Notes under the pieces: generated by a model
What the model was told of the DNA's origin: nothing
The model's input: the letters and a program-made list of their open reading frames with translations, nothing else
Databases searched by the model: none
Source of the DNA: Streptomyces sp. NBC_01317
GTDB taxonomy: Bacteria > Actinomycetota > Actinomycetes > Streptomycetales > Streptomycetaceae
Direction: 5' to 3'
NCBI RefSeq assembly: GCF_035961655.1
Contig: NZ_CP108393.1
Span: 6,775,001-6,839,000, forward strand
Length of the DNA: 64,000 nt
In this document: piece after piece, positions 42,442 through 51,484 of the stretch
How the letters are laid out: every line of letters begins with the position of its first letter
How positions within the stretch are numbered: position 1 is the first letter of the stretch
Position numbers and translations under genes: made by a program

Positions 42442-44418
42442 GTGTCAGACGTCCGTGTGATCATCCAACGCGATTCCGAGCGGGAAGAGCGCGTGGTGAC
42501 GACGGGCACTACGGCGGCCGAACTGTTCCCCGGCGAGCGCACCGTCGTCGCCGCGCGCGTGGGCGGCGAGCTGAAGGACCTCGCGTACGAGATCGCCGAC
42601 GGCGAGACCGTCGAGCCCGTCCTGATCTCCTCCGAGGACGGCCTCGACATCCTCCGCCACTCCACCGCGCACGTGATGGCGCAGGCCGTGCAGGAGATCT
42701 TCCCCGAGGCCAAGCTGGGCATCGGCCCGCCGGTCAAGGACGGCTTCTACTACGACTTCGACGTCGAGAGGCCCTTCACCCCCGAGGACCTCAAGGTCAT
42801 CGAGAAGAAGATGCAGGAGATCCAGAAGCGCGGCCAGCGCTTTTCGCGCCGTGTCGTCACGGACGAGGCGGCCCGCGAGGAGCTGGCCGACGAGCCGTAC
42901 AAGCTGGAGCTCATCGGCATCAAGGGCTCGGCGTCGACCGACGACGGCGCGGACGTCGAGGTGGGCGGCGGCGAGCTGACCATCTACGACAACCTGGACC
43001 CGAAGACCGGCGACCTGGCCTGGCGCGACCTGTGCCGCGGCCCGCACCTGCCGACCACCCGGTACATCCCGGCGTTCAAGCTGATGCGGAACGCCGCCGC
43101 GTACTGGCGCGGCAGCGAGAAGAACCCCATGCTCCAGCGCATCTACGGCACCGCGTGGCCGACGAAGGAAGAGCTGAAGGCGCACCTGGACTTCCTCGTC
43201 GAGGCCGAGAAGCGGGACCACCGCAAGCTGGGCAACGAGCTGGACCTGTTCTCCTTCCCCGACCAGGTCGGCTCCGGCCTCGCGGTCTTCCACCCCAAGG
43301 GCGGCATCATCCGCCGGACCATGGAGGACTACTCGCGCCGCAGGCACGAGGAGGAGGGGTACGAGTTCGTCTACACCCCGCACGCCACCAAGGGAAAGCT
43401 CTTCGAGACGTCGGGGCACCTCGACTGGTACGCGGACGGCATGTACCCGCCCATGCAGCTCGACGAGGGCGTGGACTACTACCTCAAGCCCATGAACTGC
43501 CCGATGCACAACCTGATCTTCGACGCGCGGGGCCGGTCGTACCGCGAACTGCCGCTGCGGCTCTTCGAGTTCGGGACGGTGTACCGGTACGAGAAGTCGG
43601 GCGTCGTGCACGGGCTGACCCGCGCCCGCGGCTTCACCCAGGACGACGCGCACATCTACTGCTCCAAGGAGCAGATGGCGGACGAGCTGGACTCGACGCT
43701 GACCTTCGTGCTGAACCTGCTGCGTGACTACGGTCTGACCGACTTCTACCTGGAGCTGTCGACCAAGGACCCCGAGAAGTACGTCGGGACCGACGAGGCG
43801 TGGGAGGAAGCGACCGAGACGCTGCGCAAGGTGGCCGAGAAGCAGGGGCTGCCGCTGGTCCCCGACCCGGGCGGCGCGGCCTTCTACGGCCCGAAGATCT
43901 CGGTGCAGGCGCGGGACGCCATCGGCCGTACGTGGCAGATGTCGACCGTGCAGCTCGACTTCAACCTCCCGGAGCGCTTCGACCTGGAGTACACCGCGCC
44001 GGACGGCTCCAAGCAGCGGCCCGTCATGATCCACCGGGCGCTGTTCGGGTCGATCGAGCGGTTCTTCGCGGTGCTGCTGGAGCACTACGCGGGCGCGTTC
44101 CCGGCGTGGCTGGCGCCGGTGCAGGCGGTGGGCATCCCGATCGGGGACGCCCACGTCGAGTACTTGCGGGAGTTCGCCGCCGAGGCGAAGAAGAAGGGCC
44201 TGCGGGTCGAGGTGGACGCGTCCTCGGACCGGATGCAGAAGAAGATCCGCAACCACCAGAAGCTCAAGGTCCCGTTCATGATCCTGGTCGGCGACGAGGA
44301 CATGAACGCGGGCACGGTGTCCTTCCGCTACCGCGACGGTTCGCAGGAGAACGGCATCCCGCGCGACGAGGCGCTGGCGAAGCTGCTCGACGTGGTGGAG
44401 CGCCGCGTCCAGGTGTGA
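42442..44418 (+). CDS. thrS: Threonyl-tRNA synthetase
   Basis: This 658-aa class II synthetase charges tRNA-Thr in the cytosol. The N-terminal TGS domain (1 to about 63) precedes the editing domain with [11 protein letters not shown] (around residue 72, HxxxH). The catalytic core has PMNCPMHN with the zinc cysteine (around residue 350), [13 protein letters not shown] (motif 2 region) and [11 protein letters not shown] (motif 3). The C-terminal anticodon-binding domain ends before the stop. The GTG at 42442 follows AGGAG; an in-frame start at 42412 precedes that site. A bidirectional hairpin follows. Confidence 0.97.
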   Translation: MSDVRVIIQRDSEREERVVTTGTTAAELFPGERTVVAARVGGELKDLAYEIADGETVEPVLISSEDGLDILRHSTAHVMAQAVQEIFPEAKLGIGPPVKDGFYYDFDVERPFTPEDLKVIEKKMQEIQKRGQRFSRRVVTDEAAREELADEPYKLELIGIKGSASTDDGADVEVGGGELTIYDNLDPKTGDLAWRDLCRGPHLPTTRYIPAFKLMRNAAAYWRGSEKNPMLQRIYGTAWPTKEELKAHLDFLVEAEKRDHRKLGNELDLFSFPDQVGSGLAVFHPKGGIIRRTMEDYSRRRHEEEGYEFVYTPHATKGKLFETSGHLDWYADGMYPPMQLDEGVDYYLKPMNCPMHNLIFDARGRSYRELPLRLFEFGTVYRYEKSGVVHGLTRARGFTQDDAHIYCSKEQMADELDSTLTFVLNLLRDYGLTDFYLELSTKDPEKYVGTDEAWEEATETLRKVAEKQGLPLVPDPGGAAFYGPKISVQARDAIGRTWQMSTVQLDFNLPERFDLEYTAPDGSKQRPVMIHRALFGSIERFFAVLLEHYAGAFPAWLAPVQAVGIPIGDAHVEYLREFAAEAKKKGLRVEVDASSDRMQKKIRNHQKLKVPFMILVGDEDMNAGTVSFRYRDGSQENGIPRDEALAKLLDVVERRVQV

Positions 44419-44447
44419 CTCCTGAGGCTTGACCGCACAGGTACGAC

Positions 44448-44480
44448 GGCCCCCGCCGAGCGTTCAGCTCGTCGGGGGCC
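44448..44480. terminator. Bidirectional terminator between thrS and the channel gene
   Basis: 14-base arms (44448-44461 and 44467-44480) with one mismatch and loop GTTCA. It overlaps the stop codon of the convergent channel gene. Confidence 0.7.
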
Positions 44481-45129
44481 TCTCCCTGTCCTCCCGGCCG
44501 AACGTCTGGATGAGCCACGACGAGAACGACCCCGTCACCGCCCCCAGCAGCGCCAGCCCGCACGCCATCAGGACCACCGCGAAGACCCGGCCCCACGGCG
44601 TCACCGGCGTCACGTCCCCGTACCCCACCGTCGTGATCGCCGAGGCCGCCCACCACACCGAGTCGCCGAACGTACGGATCGTCGCGCCCGGCGCGCCCCG
44701 CTCCTGCTGGTAGACCGCGAGCGCGGTGGCGAAGCCCAGGAGGAGGGCGCTGAGTCCCGCGTACGACATGACCCTGCCGTACAGACTGAGACGGGGCCGG
44801 TCCCGGCGGCGCTGGACGGCGCTGTACGTGTTCACGATGCGCAGCGGGCGCAGCAGGGGCAGGACCAGCACCACCGTGTCCAGCCAGTGCTTGCGCGGGA
44901 AGTGCCGGCCCAGGCCGCTGAGGACCAGCCGTACGACGTAGTCCGTCAGGAAGACGGCCCAGGTCAGCAGGACACCCGTCAGGGCGAGGTCACGCCACAC
45001 CGGGCTGGTGTGCGGGGCCAGGACGAGGACCGCGTAGCAGCCGAGGAAGACCGCCGAGCCCATGAACAGCGGCAGCTCCATGCGGCGCTCCCAGCGGAGC
45101 CGGCGTTCGGGGCCGTTCCTGACGTGCAT
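44464..45129 (-). CDS. Potassium channel, KcsA/Kv-like
   Basis: This 221-aa membrane protein has the K+ selectivity filter TTVGYGD preceded by a pore helix (SVWWAASAI) and flanked by two hydrophobic helices. It also has upstream helices (LPLFMGSAVFLGCYAVLVLAP, LALTGVLLTWAVFLTDY) and LLRPLRIVNTYSAV, which looks like a degenerate S4 with few arginines. It is therefore a voltage-gated-like 5-6 TM channel rather than a minimal KcsA. The ATG at 45129 begins MHVRNGPERR. It is divergent from the HIT gene. Confidence 0.88.
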   Translation of the reverse strand: MHVRNGPERRLRWERRMELPLFMGSAVFLGCYAVLVLAPHTSPVWRDLALTGVLLTWAVFLTDYVVRLVLSGLGRHFPRKHWLDTVVLVLPLLRPLRIVNTYSAVQRRRDRPRLSLYGRVMSYAGLSALLLGFATALAVYQQERGAPGATIRTFGDSVWWAASAITTVGYGDVTPVTPWGRVFAVVLMACGLALLGAVTGSFSSWLIQTFGREDRERPPTS

Positions 45130-45194
45130 CGCCCCAGCATCGCGGGGGGTGGTCCGGCGGAGGCCCGGCGACACGCTTCCCCGGTCCTAAGTCA

Positions 45195-45200
45195 TATGCT
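45195..45200 (+). promoter_or_regulatory. -10 box of the leaderless HIT-gene promoter
   Basis: TATGCT ends seven bases before the ATG at 45208; no Shine-Dalgarno is present. The in-frame ATG at 45196 overlaps this box, so 45208 is the start. Confidence 0.6.
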
Positions 45201-45207
45201 GCACAGC

Positions 45208-45759
45208 ATGACGAGTGAGCCGGAGCAGCAGATCGGTGTGGGGACCCCGGACGCGTTCCAGCGTCTGTGGACGCCCCATCGGATGGCGTACATCCAGGGC
45301 GAGAACAAGCCCACCGGACCGGAGGCCGGCGACGGCTGTCCTTTCTGCGCGATCCCGTCGAAGTCCGACGAGGACGGGCTTGTCATCGCGCGCGGGGAGC
45401 GGGTCTACGCGGTGCTGAACCTGTATCCGTACAACGGCGGCCATCTGATGGTGGTGCCGTTCCGTCACGTCGCCGACTACACCGAGCTGGACGACGCGGA
45501 GACGGCCGAATTGGGGCAGTTCACCAAGCGGGCGATGACCGCGCTCCGTACGGCGTCCGGCGCGCACGGCTTCAACATCGGGATGAACCAGGGCTCGGTG
45601 GCGGGGGCCGGGATCGCCGCGCATCTGCATCAGCACGTCGTGCCGCGCTGGGGCGGCGACACCAACTTCATGCCGGTCGTCGGGCACACGAAGGTGCTGC
45701 CGCAGCTCCTGGCGGACACGCGGGCGATGCTGGCCGCGGCCTGGCCCGTACAGCCGTAG
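45208..45759 (+). CDS. HIT-family protein (Ap4A phosphorylase/hydrolase type)
   Basis: This 183-aa cytosolic nucleotide-binding protein has the histidine triad HLHQHVVPRW near residue 132 and CPFCAIPSK near residue 35, a zinc-like pair seen in the actinobacterial Ap4A phosphorylases. GGHLMVVPFRHVADY is the conserved HIT strand. It probably splits diadenosine tetraphosphate. Its place between thrS and the PI-mannoside genes is the conserved actinobacterial order. Confidence 0.92.
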   Translation: MTSEPEQQIGVGTPDAFQRLWTPHRMAYIQGENKPTGPEAGDGCPFCAIPSKSDEDGLVIARGERVYAVLNLYPYNGGHLMVVPFRHVADYTELDDAETAELGQFTKRAMTALRTASGAHGFNIGMNQGSVAGAGIAAHLHQHVVPRWGGDTNFMPVVGHTKVLPQLLADTRAMLAAAWPVQP

Positions 45760-45830
45760 CGAGTCCCGTACAGCCGTGGCCGACCCCTGGCCCGTCCACC
45801 GCCGTAGCGGGTCGGGCCAAGGGCGCCCGC

Positions 45831-47486
45831 TCACGCGTCGTAGGCGTCCGCCTTCCGCGGACTCGGGTCCTGTACGGCTCCGCCGAGCGAGGACGCCCTG
45901 CTGCCGAAGCTCGCGGTGTCCACGCCGTGTTCGTCCAGGACCTTCATCGCGGCGGCGTGGGCCACCCGCAGGACCGGTGTCGCGGCGCGCATCGCGTCGT
46001 CGGCCATGAAGCGGTGGCGCCAGGGCTGGTCGGCCCAGGCGTGCCGCAGGCCGAAGGGCTCGGGGAGGCCGAGCTTGCCGCCGAGGTGGTCGAGCAGCGG
46101 CGGGTACCAGGTGAACGGCGCGCGGACCGCGAGGCGGACCGCTTCCTTCGGCTCGACCAGCGGCAGCGGCCGGTCGACGGTCTCCCAGAAACGGACCGGC
46201 TTGGCGACCGTACGGCTCTTGGGGGAGGGCCCGCTGGTGAAGAGGGAGTGCACCGGGCCGAGCGCGTGCCCCGTGACCTCGATGCGCAGCGTCTGGTAGA
46301 GGACGGTGACGCTGATCATCATGGTGATGACCAACTGGCCGTCCCACAGGTTGAACTGGACCCCGAGGTAGTGACGGTTGCCGCTGCCGAACTGCTGGTG
46401 GTTGCAGATCCGCTGTATCTCGTGGCTCTTGACCTGGTAGGCCTCCACGTCCTGGCCGTCGGGTCGGCTCACGGAACCGGCGCCCTCGCCGACCGCCGCG
46501 ACGATCCAGTGCTTGACCGAAGGCGGCGGGAAACCACCGGAGTTGAGGGGGCCGCGCTCCAGCAGCTTCAACTGGTCGTGGATCGCCCTTATGACGTCGT
46601 AACTGCGGAACTGGTGGATCTCCTTGGCGGGGTCCTTGGAGACGAGGTCCTCGGCGAGCTGCCAGCTGCCCCAGCGGGTGCCCATGCCCAGTATTCCCTT
46701 GGGGCCCGCGTAGAAGACGACGTTGGACCGCTGCTCGGCGGTGAGCTTCTCCAGACCCTGGCGCAGCTCCTCGCGGCTCGCGTCGCCCGGGTTGCCCGGC
46801 ACGGCCTCGGGGATCTTGGCGCCGATGCCGCCGCCGGCGAGGAGGGCGCTCCAGCGGGAGCGCAGGTCCTTGGCGGTGGACTCGCAGATGCGTTTGGCCA
46901 GCCACCAGCCGACGACCGGGGCGACGATCATGCCGCGCAGGTACCAGCCGAGGACGCCGACGAAGGGGAGCGCGATCAGGAAGATGACGGCGAGGACGCC
47001 GACGGCGATCAGGAGGGCCGAGCCCATGGCGCCGACACGCCGGTCCTTCGCCCCGGCGAGCGTACGGCGCAGCTGGAAGACGCCCAGCCAGAGCAGGGCG
47101 CCGGGCAGGAACAGCAGGCCGAACACGGCGGTCACGGCGGTGAGCTTCTTGTCCCGCTCCTTCCGGATCCCGTTCGCGGCGAGGCAGTGCTCGACGATGG
47201 TCCGGGACTCGGTGCCGAAGGACTGGATGAGGGCGCCGCGGCCGCCGCCGAGGGTCCTGAGCTGGACGGCGCGTGCGAACGCCTCGCCCAGATTCGGCTC
47301 CATCAGCGAGAATCTGCCCTTGGAGACGCTGGACTTGTGCCATTCGTTGTCGGCCTTGAGGATCTCCTCGACCGGGCTGTCCCGGTAGGCCGCCGAGGCG
47401 AGGGCGTGCGTCGCCGCGGTCTGTCCGTCCGATCCCATGAGCGGGACCTGTGCCCCCGGGCTGAAGTCGAATCCGTCACTCGCCAC
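45831..47486 (-). CDS. Unknown membrane protein, 551 aa
   Basis: I do not recognise this protein. Residues 1-110 are soluble. Two hydrophobic segments follow: LTAVTAVFGLLFLPGALLWLGV (about 118-140) and SALLIAVGVLAVIFLIALPFVGVLGW (about 155-182). A large soluble C-terminal part of about 360 residues begins with KDLRSRW and AGGGIGAKIPEA. It may be a phosphopeptide or envelope-associated protein. It is transcribed against the surrounding genes, interrupting the usual HIT-pgsA adjacency. An ATG start at 47486 fits. Confidence 0.75.
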   Translation of the reverse strand: MASDGFDFSPGAQVPLMGSDGQTAATHALASAAYRDSPVEEILKADNEWHKSSVSKGRFSLMEPNLGEAFARAVQLRTLGGGRGALIQSFGTESRTIVEHCLAANGIRKERDKKLTAVTAVFGLLFLPGALLWLGVFQLRRTLAGAKDRRVGAMGSALLIAVGVLAVIFLIALPFVGVLGWYLRGMIVAPVVGWWLAKRICESTAKDLRSRWSALLAGGGIGAKIPEAVPGNPGDASREELRQGLEKLTAEQRSNVVFYAGPKGILGMGTRWGSWQLAEDLVSKDPAKEIHQFRSYDVIRAIHDQLKLLERGPLNSGGFPPPSVKHWIVAAVGEGAGSVSRPDGQDVEAYQVKSHEIQRICNHQQFGSGNRHYLGVQFNLWDGQLVITMMISVTVLYQTLRIEVTGHALGPVHSLFTSGPSPKSRTVAKPVRFWETVDRPLPLVEPKEAVRLAVRAPFTWYPPLLDHLGGKLGLPEPFGLRHAWADQPWRHRFMADDAMRAATPVLRVAHAAAMKVLDEHGVDTASFGSRASSLGGAVQDPSPRKADAYDA

Positions 47487-47746
47487 TGCCGCCCCCTCGC
47501 CGCAAGGATCCGCTGCCGCGGCCTGTTCCTGGTCAGAGCGCCCGGCTCACCTGCGGAGCTGGGCACCTCAGCGTAACTGCGGTATGCGGTCCACGTCAGG
47601 GGAGTTGGCGCTCTTTCGCCACCGGGCGCCCGATGTCGTCCGGCGCCCGGTGCGGGTGGGGCGGCGGTGGCGCGCCGCGGGCGTGGCTACGATGGGCCAG
47701 CCGGTGGCCGTCGGGGCCGCGCGGTACAACGACCGTCGGGAAGGCC

Positions 47747-48457
47747 ATGCTGAACAAGTACGCGCGTGCATTTTTCACGCGTGTCCTCACGCCGTTCGCC
47801 GCGTTTCTGCTCCGGCGTGGAGTCAGTCCGGACGCGGTCACGCTCATCGGTACGGCCGGAGTGATGGCGGGCGCGCTGGTCTTCTTCCCTCGCGGGGAGT
47901 TCTTCTGGGGCACGATCGTCATCACGATCTTCGTCTTCTCCGATCTCGTCGACGGCAACATGGCGCGGCAGGCCGGCGTCTCCAGCCGCTGGGGCGCCTT
48001 CCTGGACTCGACGCTCGACCGGGTGGCCGACGGCGCGATCTTCGGGGGCTTCGCCCTCTGGTACGCGGGCGGCGGCGACAACAACGTGCTGTGCGCCGTC
48101 TCGATCTTCTGCCTGGCCAGCGGCCAGGTCGTCTCGTACACCAAGGCCCGGGGGGAGTCGATCGGCCTGCCGGTCGCCGTCAACGGACTGGTGGAGCGGG
48201 CGGAGCGGCTGGTCATCTCGCTGGTCGCGGCGGGCCTGGCCGGATTCCACCGGACCTTCGGGGTCCCCGGGATCGAGATCCTGCTGCCGATCGCGCTGTG
48301 GATCGTCGCGGTGGGCTCCGCGGTGACGCTGGCCCAGCGGGTGGTGACCGTACGGCGGGAGTCCGCGGAGGCGGACGCGGCCGCGGCGGCGGCGGCGGAG
48401 GCCGCCTCGGGCGCGGGTCCCGGGTCCGGCTCGCAGGGGCGTGAGGCCGGGTCATGA
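47747..48457 (+). CDS. pgsA: CDP-alcohol phosphatidyltransferase, phosphatidylinositol phosphate synthase
   Basis: This 236-aa membrane enzyme joins CDP-diacylglycerol to inositol phosphate, starting PI synthesis. The CDP-alcohol motif D-G-x2-A-R-x8-G-x3-D-x3-D is complete: DGNMARQAGVSSRWGAFLDSTLD (residues about 67-90). Hydrophobic helices surround it. The tail is Ala/Glu-rich. GGGAAGG precedes the ATG at 47747. It overlaps the acyltransferase gene by ATGA, and pimA follows: a phosphatidylinositol mannoside operon. Confidence 0.93.
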   Translation: MLNKYARAFFTRVLTPFAAFLLRRGVSPDAVTLIGTAGVMAGALVFFPRGEFFWGTIVITIFVFSDLVDGNMARQAGVSSRWGAFLDSTLDRVADGAIFGGFALWYAGGGDNNVLCAVSIFCLASGQVVSYTKARGESIGLPVAVNGLVERAERLVISLVAAGLAGFHRTFGVPGIEILLPIALWIVAVGSAVTLAQRVVTVRRESAEADAAAAAAAEAASGAGPGSGSQGREAGS

Positions 48458-49374
48458 GCGGGGTGCGCGACCGGGTCACGGACGGGCTGTACGGGCTGGG
48501 CTGGAGCACGGTCAAGACGCTGCCGGAACCGGCGGCGGCGGCCCTCGGCCGGACGATCGCCGACACGGCGTGGAAGCGGCGCGGCAAGAGCGTGCTGCGG
48601 CTGGAGTCGAATCTGGCGCGGGTCGTGCCCGGGGCGGATCCCGAGCGGCTCGCCGCCCTGTCGAAGGCCGGGATGCGTTCGTACATGCGCTACTGGATGG
48701 AGTCGTTCCGGCTTCCCACCTGGAGCGCGGAGCGGGTGAGCGCCGGCTTCGACCCCAAGGACGTGCACCATCTGACGGACGCGCTGGCGTCGGGGCGGGG
48801 CGTGATACTGGCGCTGCCGCACCTGGCCAACTGGGACCTGGCGGGCGTCTGGGTGACGCGCGCGCTGGGAGTGCCGTTCACGACGGTCGCCGAGCGGCTC
48901 AAGCCCGAGACGTTGTACGACCGTTTTGTGGCGTACCGCGAGAGCCTCGGGATGGAGGTGCTGCCGCACACCGGCGGCTCCGCCTTCGGCACGCTGGCGC
49001 GGCGGCTGCGGGACGGCGGCCTGGTCTGCCTCGTCGCCGACCGCGACCTGTCGGCGTCGGGCGTCGAGGTCGACTTCTTCGGGGACACGGCCCGGATGCC
49101 GCCGGGGCCTTCGCTGCTGGCGCAGCAGACGGGGGCGCTGCTGCTGCCGGTGACGCTCTGGTACGACGACTCCCCGGTGATGCGGGGGCGGGTCCATCCG
49201 CCGGTCGCGGTACCGGAGTCAGGTACGCGCGCCGAGAAGACGTCTGTCATGGCACAGGCGGTGGCGGACGCCTTCGCCGGCGGGATCGCCGAGCATCCGG
49301 AGGACTGGCACATGTTGCAGAGACTGTGGGTCGCGGACCTCGAACCGTCCGGTGCGCCCGGGGGGCCGGCGTGA
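48454..49374 (+). CDS. Phosphatidylinositol mannoside acyltransferase (HtrB/LpxL-like)
   Basis: This 306-aa membrane-associated acyltransferase belongs to the lauroyl acyltransferase (HtrB) family, with ALPHLANWDLAG (HX4D-like, HLANWD) near residue 120 and CLVADRDLSASGVEVDFFGD as the second conserved block. In mycobacteria the corresponding gene between pgsA and pimA acylates the mannose of PIM. It overlaps both neighbours (ATGA upstream, GTGA downstream). Confidence 0.9.
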   Translation: MSGVRDRVTDGLYGLGWSTVKTLPEPAAAALGRTIADTAWKRRGKSVLRLESNLARVVPGADPERLAALSKAGMRSYMRYWMESFRLPTWSAERVSAGFDPKDVHHLTDALASGRGVILALPHLANWDLAGVWVTRALGVPFTTVAERLKPETLYDRFVAYRESLGMEVLPHTGGSAFGTLARRLRDGGLVCLVADRDLSASGVEVDFFGDTARMPPGPSLLAQQTGALLLPVTLWYDDSPVMRGRVHPPVAVPESGTRAEKTSVMAQAVADAFAGGIAEHPEDWHMLQRLWVADLEPSGAPGGPA

Positions 49375-50540
49375 GGATCGGGATCGTCTGCCCCTACTCG
49401 TGGGACGTGCCCGGTGGGGTCCAGTTCCACATCAGGGACCTGGCGGAGCACCTGATCCGGCTCGGGCACGAGGTGTCCGTCCTGGCGCCCGCCGACGACG
49501 AGACGCCGCTGCCGCCGTACGTGGTGTCGGCGGGGCGCGCGGTGCCCGTTCCGTACAACGGCTCGGTGGCCCGGCTGAACTTCGGGCTGCTGTCGGCCGC
49601 GCGGGTACGGCGCTGGCTGCACGACGGGCACTTCGACGTGATCCACATCCACGAGCCGACCTCGCCGTCGCTGGGCCTGATCGCGTGCTGGGCGGCGCAG
49701 GGACCGATCGTCGCCACGTTCCACACGTCGAACCCCCGGTCGCGGGCCATGCTGGCGGCGTACTCGATCCTCCAGTCCGCGCTGGAGAAGATCAGCGCGC
49801 GGATCGCGGTGAGCGAGTACGCGCGCCGGACGCTGGTGGAGCACCTGGGCGGGGACGCCGTGGTGATCCCGAACGGCGTCGATGTCGACTTCTTCGCGAA
49901 GGCCGAGGCCAATCCGGCGTGGCAGGGCGGCACGATCGGCTTCATCGGGCGCATCGACGAGCCGCGCAAGGGACTCCCCGTCCTGATGCGGGCGCTGCCG
50001 AAGATCCTGGGCGCGTACCCGGAGACACGGCTGCTGGTCGCCGGCCGGGGTGACGAGAAGGAAGCGGTCGAATCCCTGCCCAAGGCGATGCGGTCGCGGG
50101 TGGAGTTCCTCGGGATGGTCAGCGACGAGGACAAGGCGCGATTGCTGCGCAGTGTCGACCTGTACGTCGCGCCCAACACGGGCGGCGAGAGCTTCGGCAT
50201 CATCCTGGTCGAGGCGCTGTCGGCGGGGGCGGCGGTGCTGGCGAGCGACCTGGACGCGTTCGCGCAGGTCCTGGACCAGGGATCGGCGGGCGAACTGTTC
50301 CGCAACGAGGACGCGGACGCCCTGGCGGCGTCGGCGGTCCGCCTCCTGGGCGACCCGGCCCGCCGCGCACAACTGCGCGAGCGGGGGAGCGCGCACGTGC
50401 GGCGCTTCGACTGGTCGACGGTGGGCGCGGACATCCTGGCGGTGTACGAGACGGTGACGGACGGCGCGACGTCGGTGGCGACGGACGAACGGACGACGGG
50501 CCTGAGGGCCAGATTCGGCCTGGGCGCGACGAGGGACTGA
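49371..50540 (+). CDS. pimA: Phosphatidylinositol alpha-mannosyltransferase (GT4)
   Basis: This 389-aa GT-B glycosyltransferase transfers mannose from GDP-mannose to phosphatidylinositol at the inner membrane face. The N-terminus MRIGIVCPYSWDVPGGVQ is typical of PimA. VIHIHEPTSPSLG and FHTSNPRSRAM follow, and the C-domain carries GRIDEPRKGL and the EX7E donor site ESFGIILVEALSAG. The GTG at 49371 overlaps the acyltransferase stop. It closes the PIM operon; a repeat/hairpin region follows. Confidence 0.93.
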   Translation: MRIGIVCPYSWDVPGGVQFHIRDLAEHLIRLGHEVSVLAPADDETPLPPYVVSAGRAVPVPYNGSVARLNFGLLSAARVRRWLHDGHFDVIHIHEPTSPSLGLIACWAAQGPIVATFHTSNPRSRAMLAAYSILQSALEKISARIAVSEYARRTLVEHLGGDAVVIPNGVDVDFFAKAEANPAWQGGTIGFIGRIDEPRKGLPVLMRALPKILGAYPETRLLVAGRGDEKEAVESLPKAMRSRVEFLGMVSDEDKARLLRSVDLYVAPNTGGESFGIILVEALSAGAAVLASDLDAFAQVLDQGSAGELFRNEDADALAASAVRLLGDPARRAQLRERGSAHVRRFDWSTVGADILAVYETVTDGATSVATDERTTGLRARFGLGATRD

Positions 50541-50573
50541 TCCCGCAGATATCAACCCCGTCCGGCCACCCCA

Positions 50574-50621
50574 AGCCCGTCCGGCGATTGAGGACACCGG
50601 GGCCCGGGGCGGAGCCCCGGT
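50574..50621 (+). terminator. Streptomyces repeat motif followed by a hairpin after pimA
   Basis: AGCCCGTCCGGCGATTGAGG (the same repeat as at 4125-4243) is followed by ACCGGGGC/GCCCCGGT arms (50596-50603, 50614-50621). The arrangement suggests a terminator-associated repeat. The rest of the 218-bp gap holds the leaderless promoter of the next gene. Confidence 0.6.
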
Positions 50622-50758
50622 CTCGGGAAGGGGCGGGTAGGGGAAAGCGCCGCAGGCACCGCCCACCACGGCGCACACCCCACCACGGCACCGCCCACCA
50701 AGGCACCGGCCCCCACCACCGCACCCCACCGCACCGCCCGCCGGTAACCTTGCGGCCC

Positions 50759-51307
50759 GTGACCCCAACCCTCGTATGGATCGTCGTCGCCGTCGTAGCG
50801 ATCGGCCTCTACCTCAGCTGGACCGCCGGCCGCCTCGACCGCCTCCACGCCCGCATCGACGCCGCCCGCGCCGCCCTCGACGCCCAGCTGCTGCGCCGCG
50901 CCTCGGTCACCCAGGAGCTGGCCACCTCCGGCGTCCTCGACCCCGCCGCGTCCATCGTGCTGTACCAGGCCGCGCACGCGGCCCGGCAGGCCGAGGAGGA
51001 GCAGCGTGAGGTCGCGGAGAGCGAGCTGAGCCAGGCGCTGCGCGCGGTGTTCGGGGAGACCGAGCAGGTGGAGGCGGTACGGGCCGCCCCCGGCGGCGAG
51101 GACGCCGCCGGCGAGCTGGCGGCCGCCGTGCGGCGCGTACCGATGGCGCGGCGGTTCCACAACGACGCCGTACGGGCCGCCCGCGCCCTGCGCCGCCACC
51201 GCAAGGTCCGCTGGTTCCGGCTGGCCGGGCACGCGCCGTTCCCGCTCGCCTTCGAGATGGACGACGAGCCGCCGGTGGCACTGGCCGACCGCCCGGGCAG
51301 CGGCTGA
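50759..51307 (+). CDS. LemA-like membrane-anchored protein
   Basis: This 182-aa protein starts with one membrane helix (LVWIVVAVVAIGLYLSWTAG) and continues with helical coiled-coil sequence (RLDRLHARIDAARAALDAQLLRRASVTQELA), which resembles the LemA family pattern. TAACCT (50745-50750) ends eight bases before the GTG at 50759, so it is probably leaderless. Function unknown; it sits between pimA and pdxS as in other Streptomyces (recalled). Confidence 0.7.
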   Translation: MTPTLVWIVVAVVAIGLYLSWTAGRLDRLHARIDAARAALDAQLLRRASVTQELATSGVLDPAASIVLYQAAHAARQAEEEQREVAESELSQALRAVFGETEQVEAVRAAPGGEDAAGELAAAVRRVPMARRFHNDAVRAARALRRHRKVRWFRLAGHAPFPLAFEMDDEPPVALADRPGSG

Positions 51308-51380
51308 GAGCGATCCACACACGCCGACTCGCGGCCGAGAGCGATCCACTCACCCGGCCCCGCGGCCGAGAACGATCCAC
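51306..51380 (+). repeat. Three 31-bp-spaced direct repeats upstream of pdxS
   Basis: GAGAGCGATCCAC occurs at 51306-51318 and 51337-51349, and GAGAACGATCCAC at 51368-51380. The starts are exactly 31 bp apart, close to three helical turns. They occupy the promoter region of pdxS, so they could be operator repeats. Confidence 0.6.
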
Positions 51381-51484
51381 CGGCACCACATTGGCTCTTG
51401 CTGTGGACCGCCCACCAGGCGTTTCCTCAAGGATGACGATGACGTCGTTCCCGTCCATCATTTTCAGCCAGTGAGGTCGCTTCA

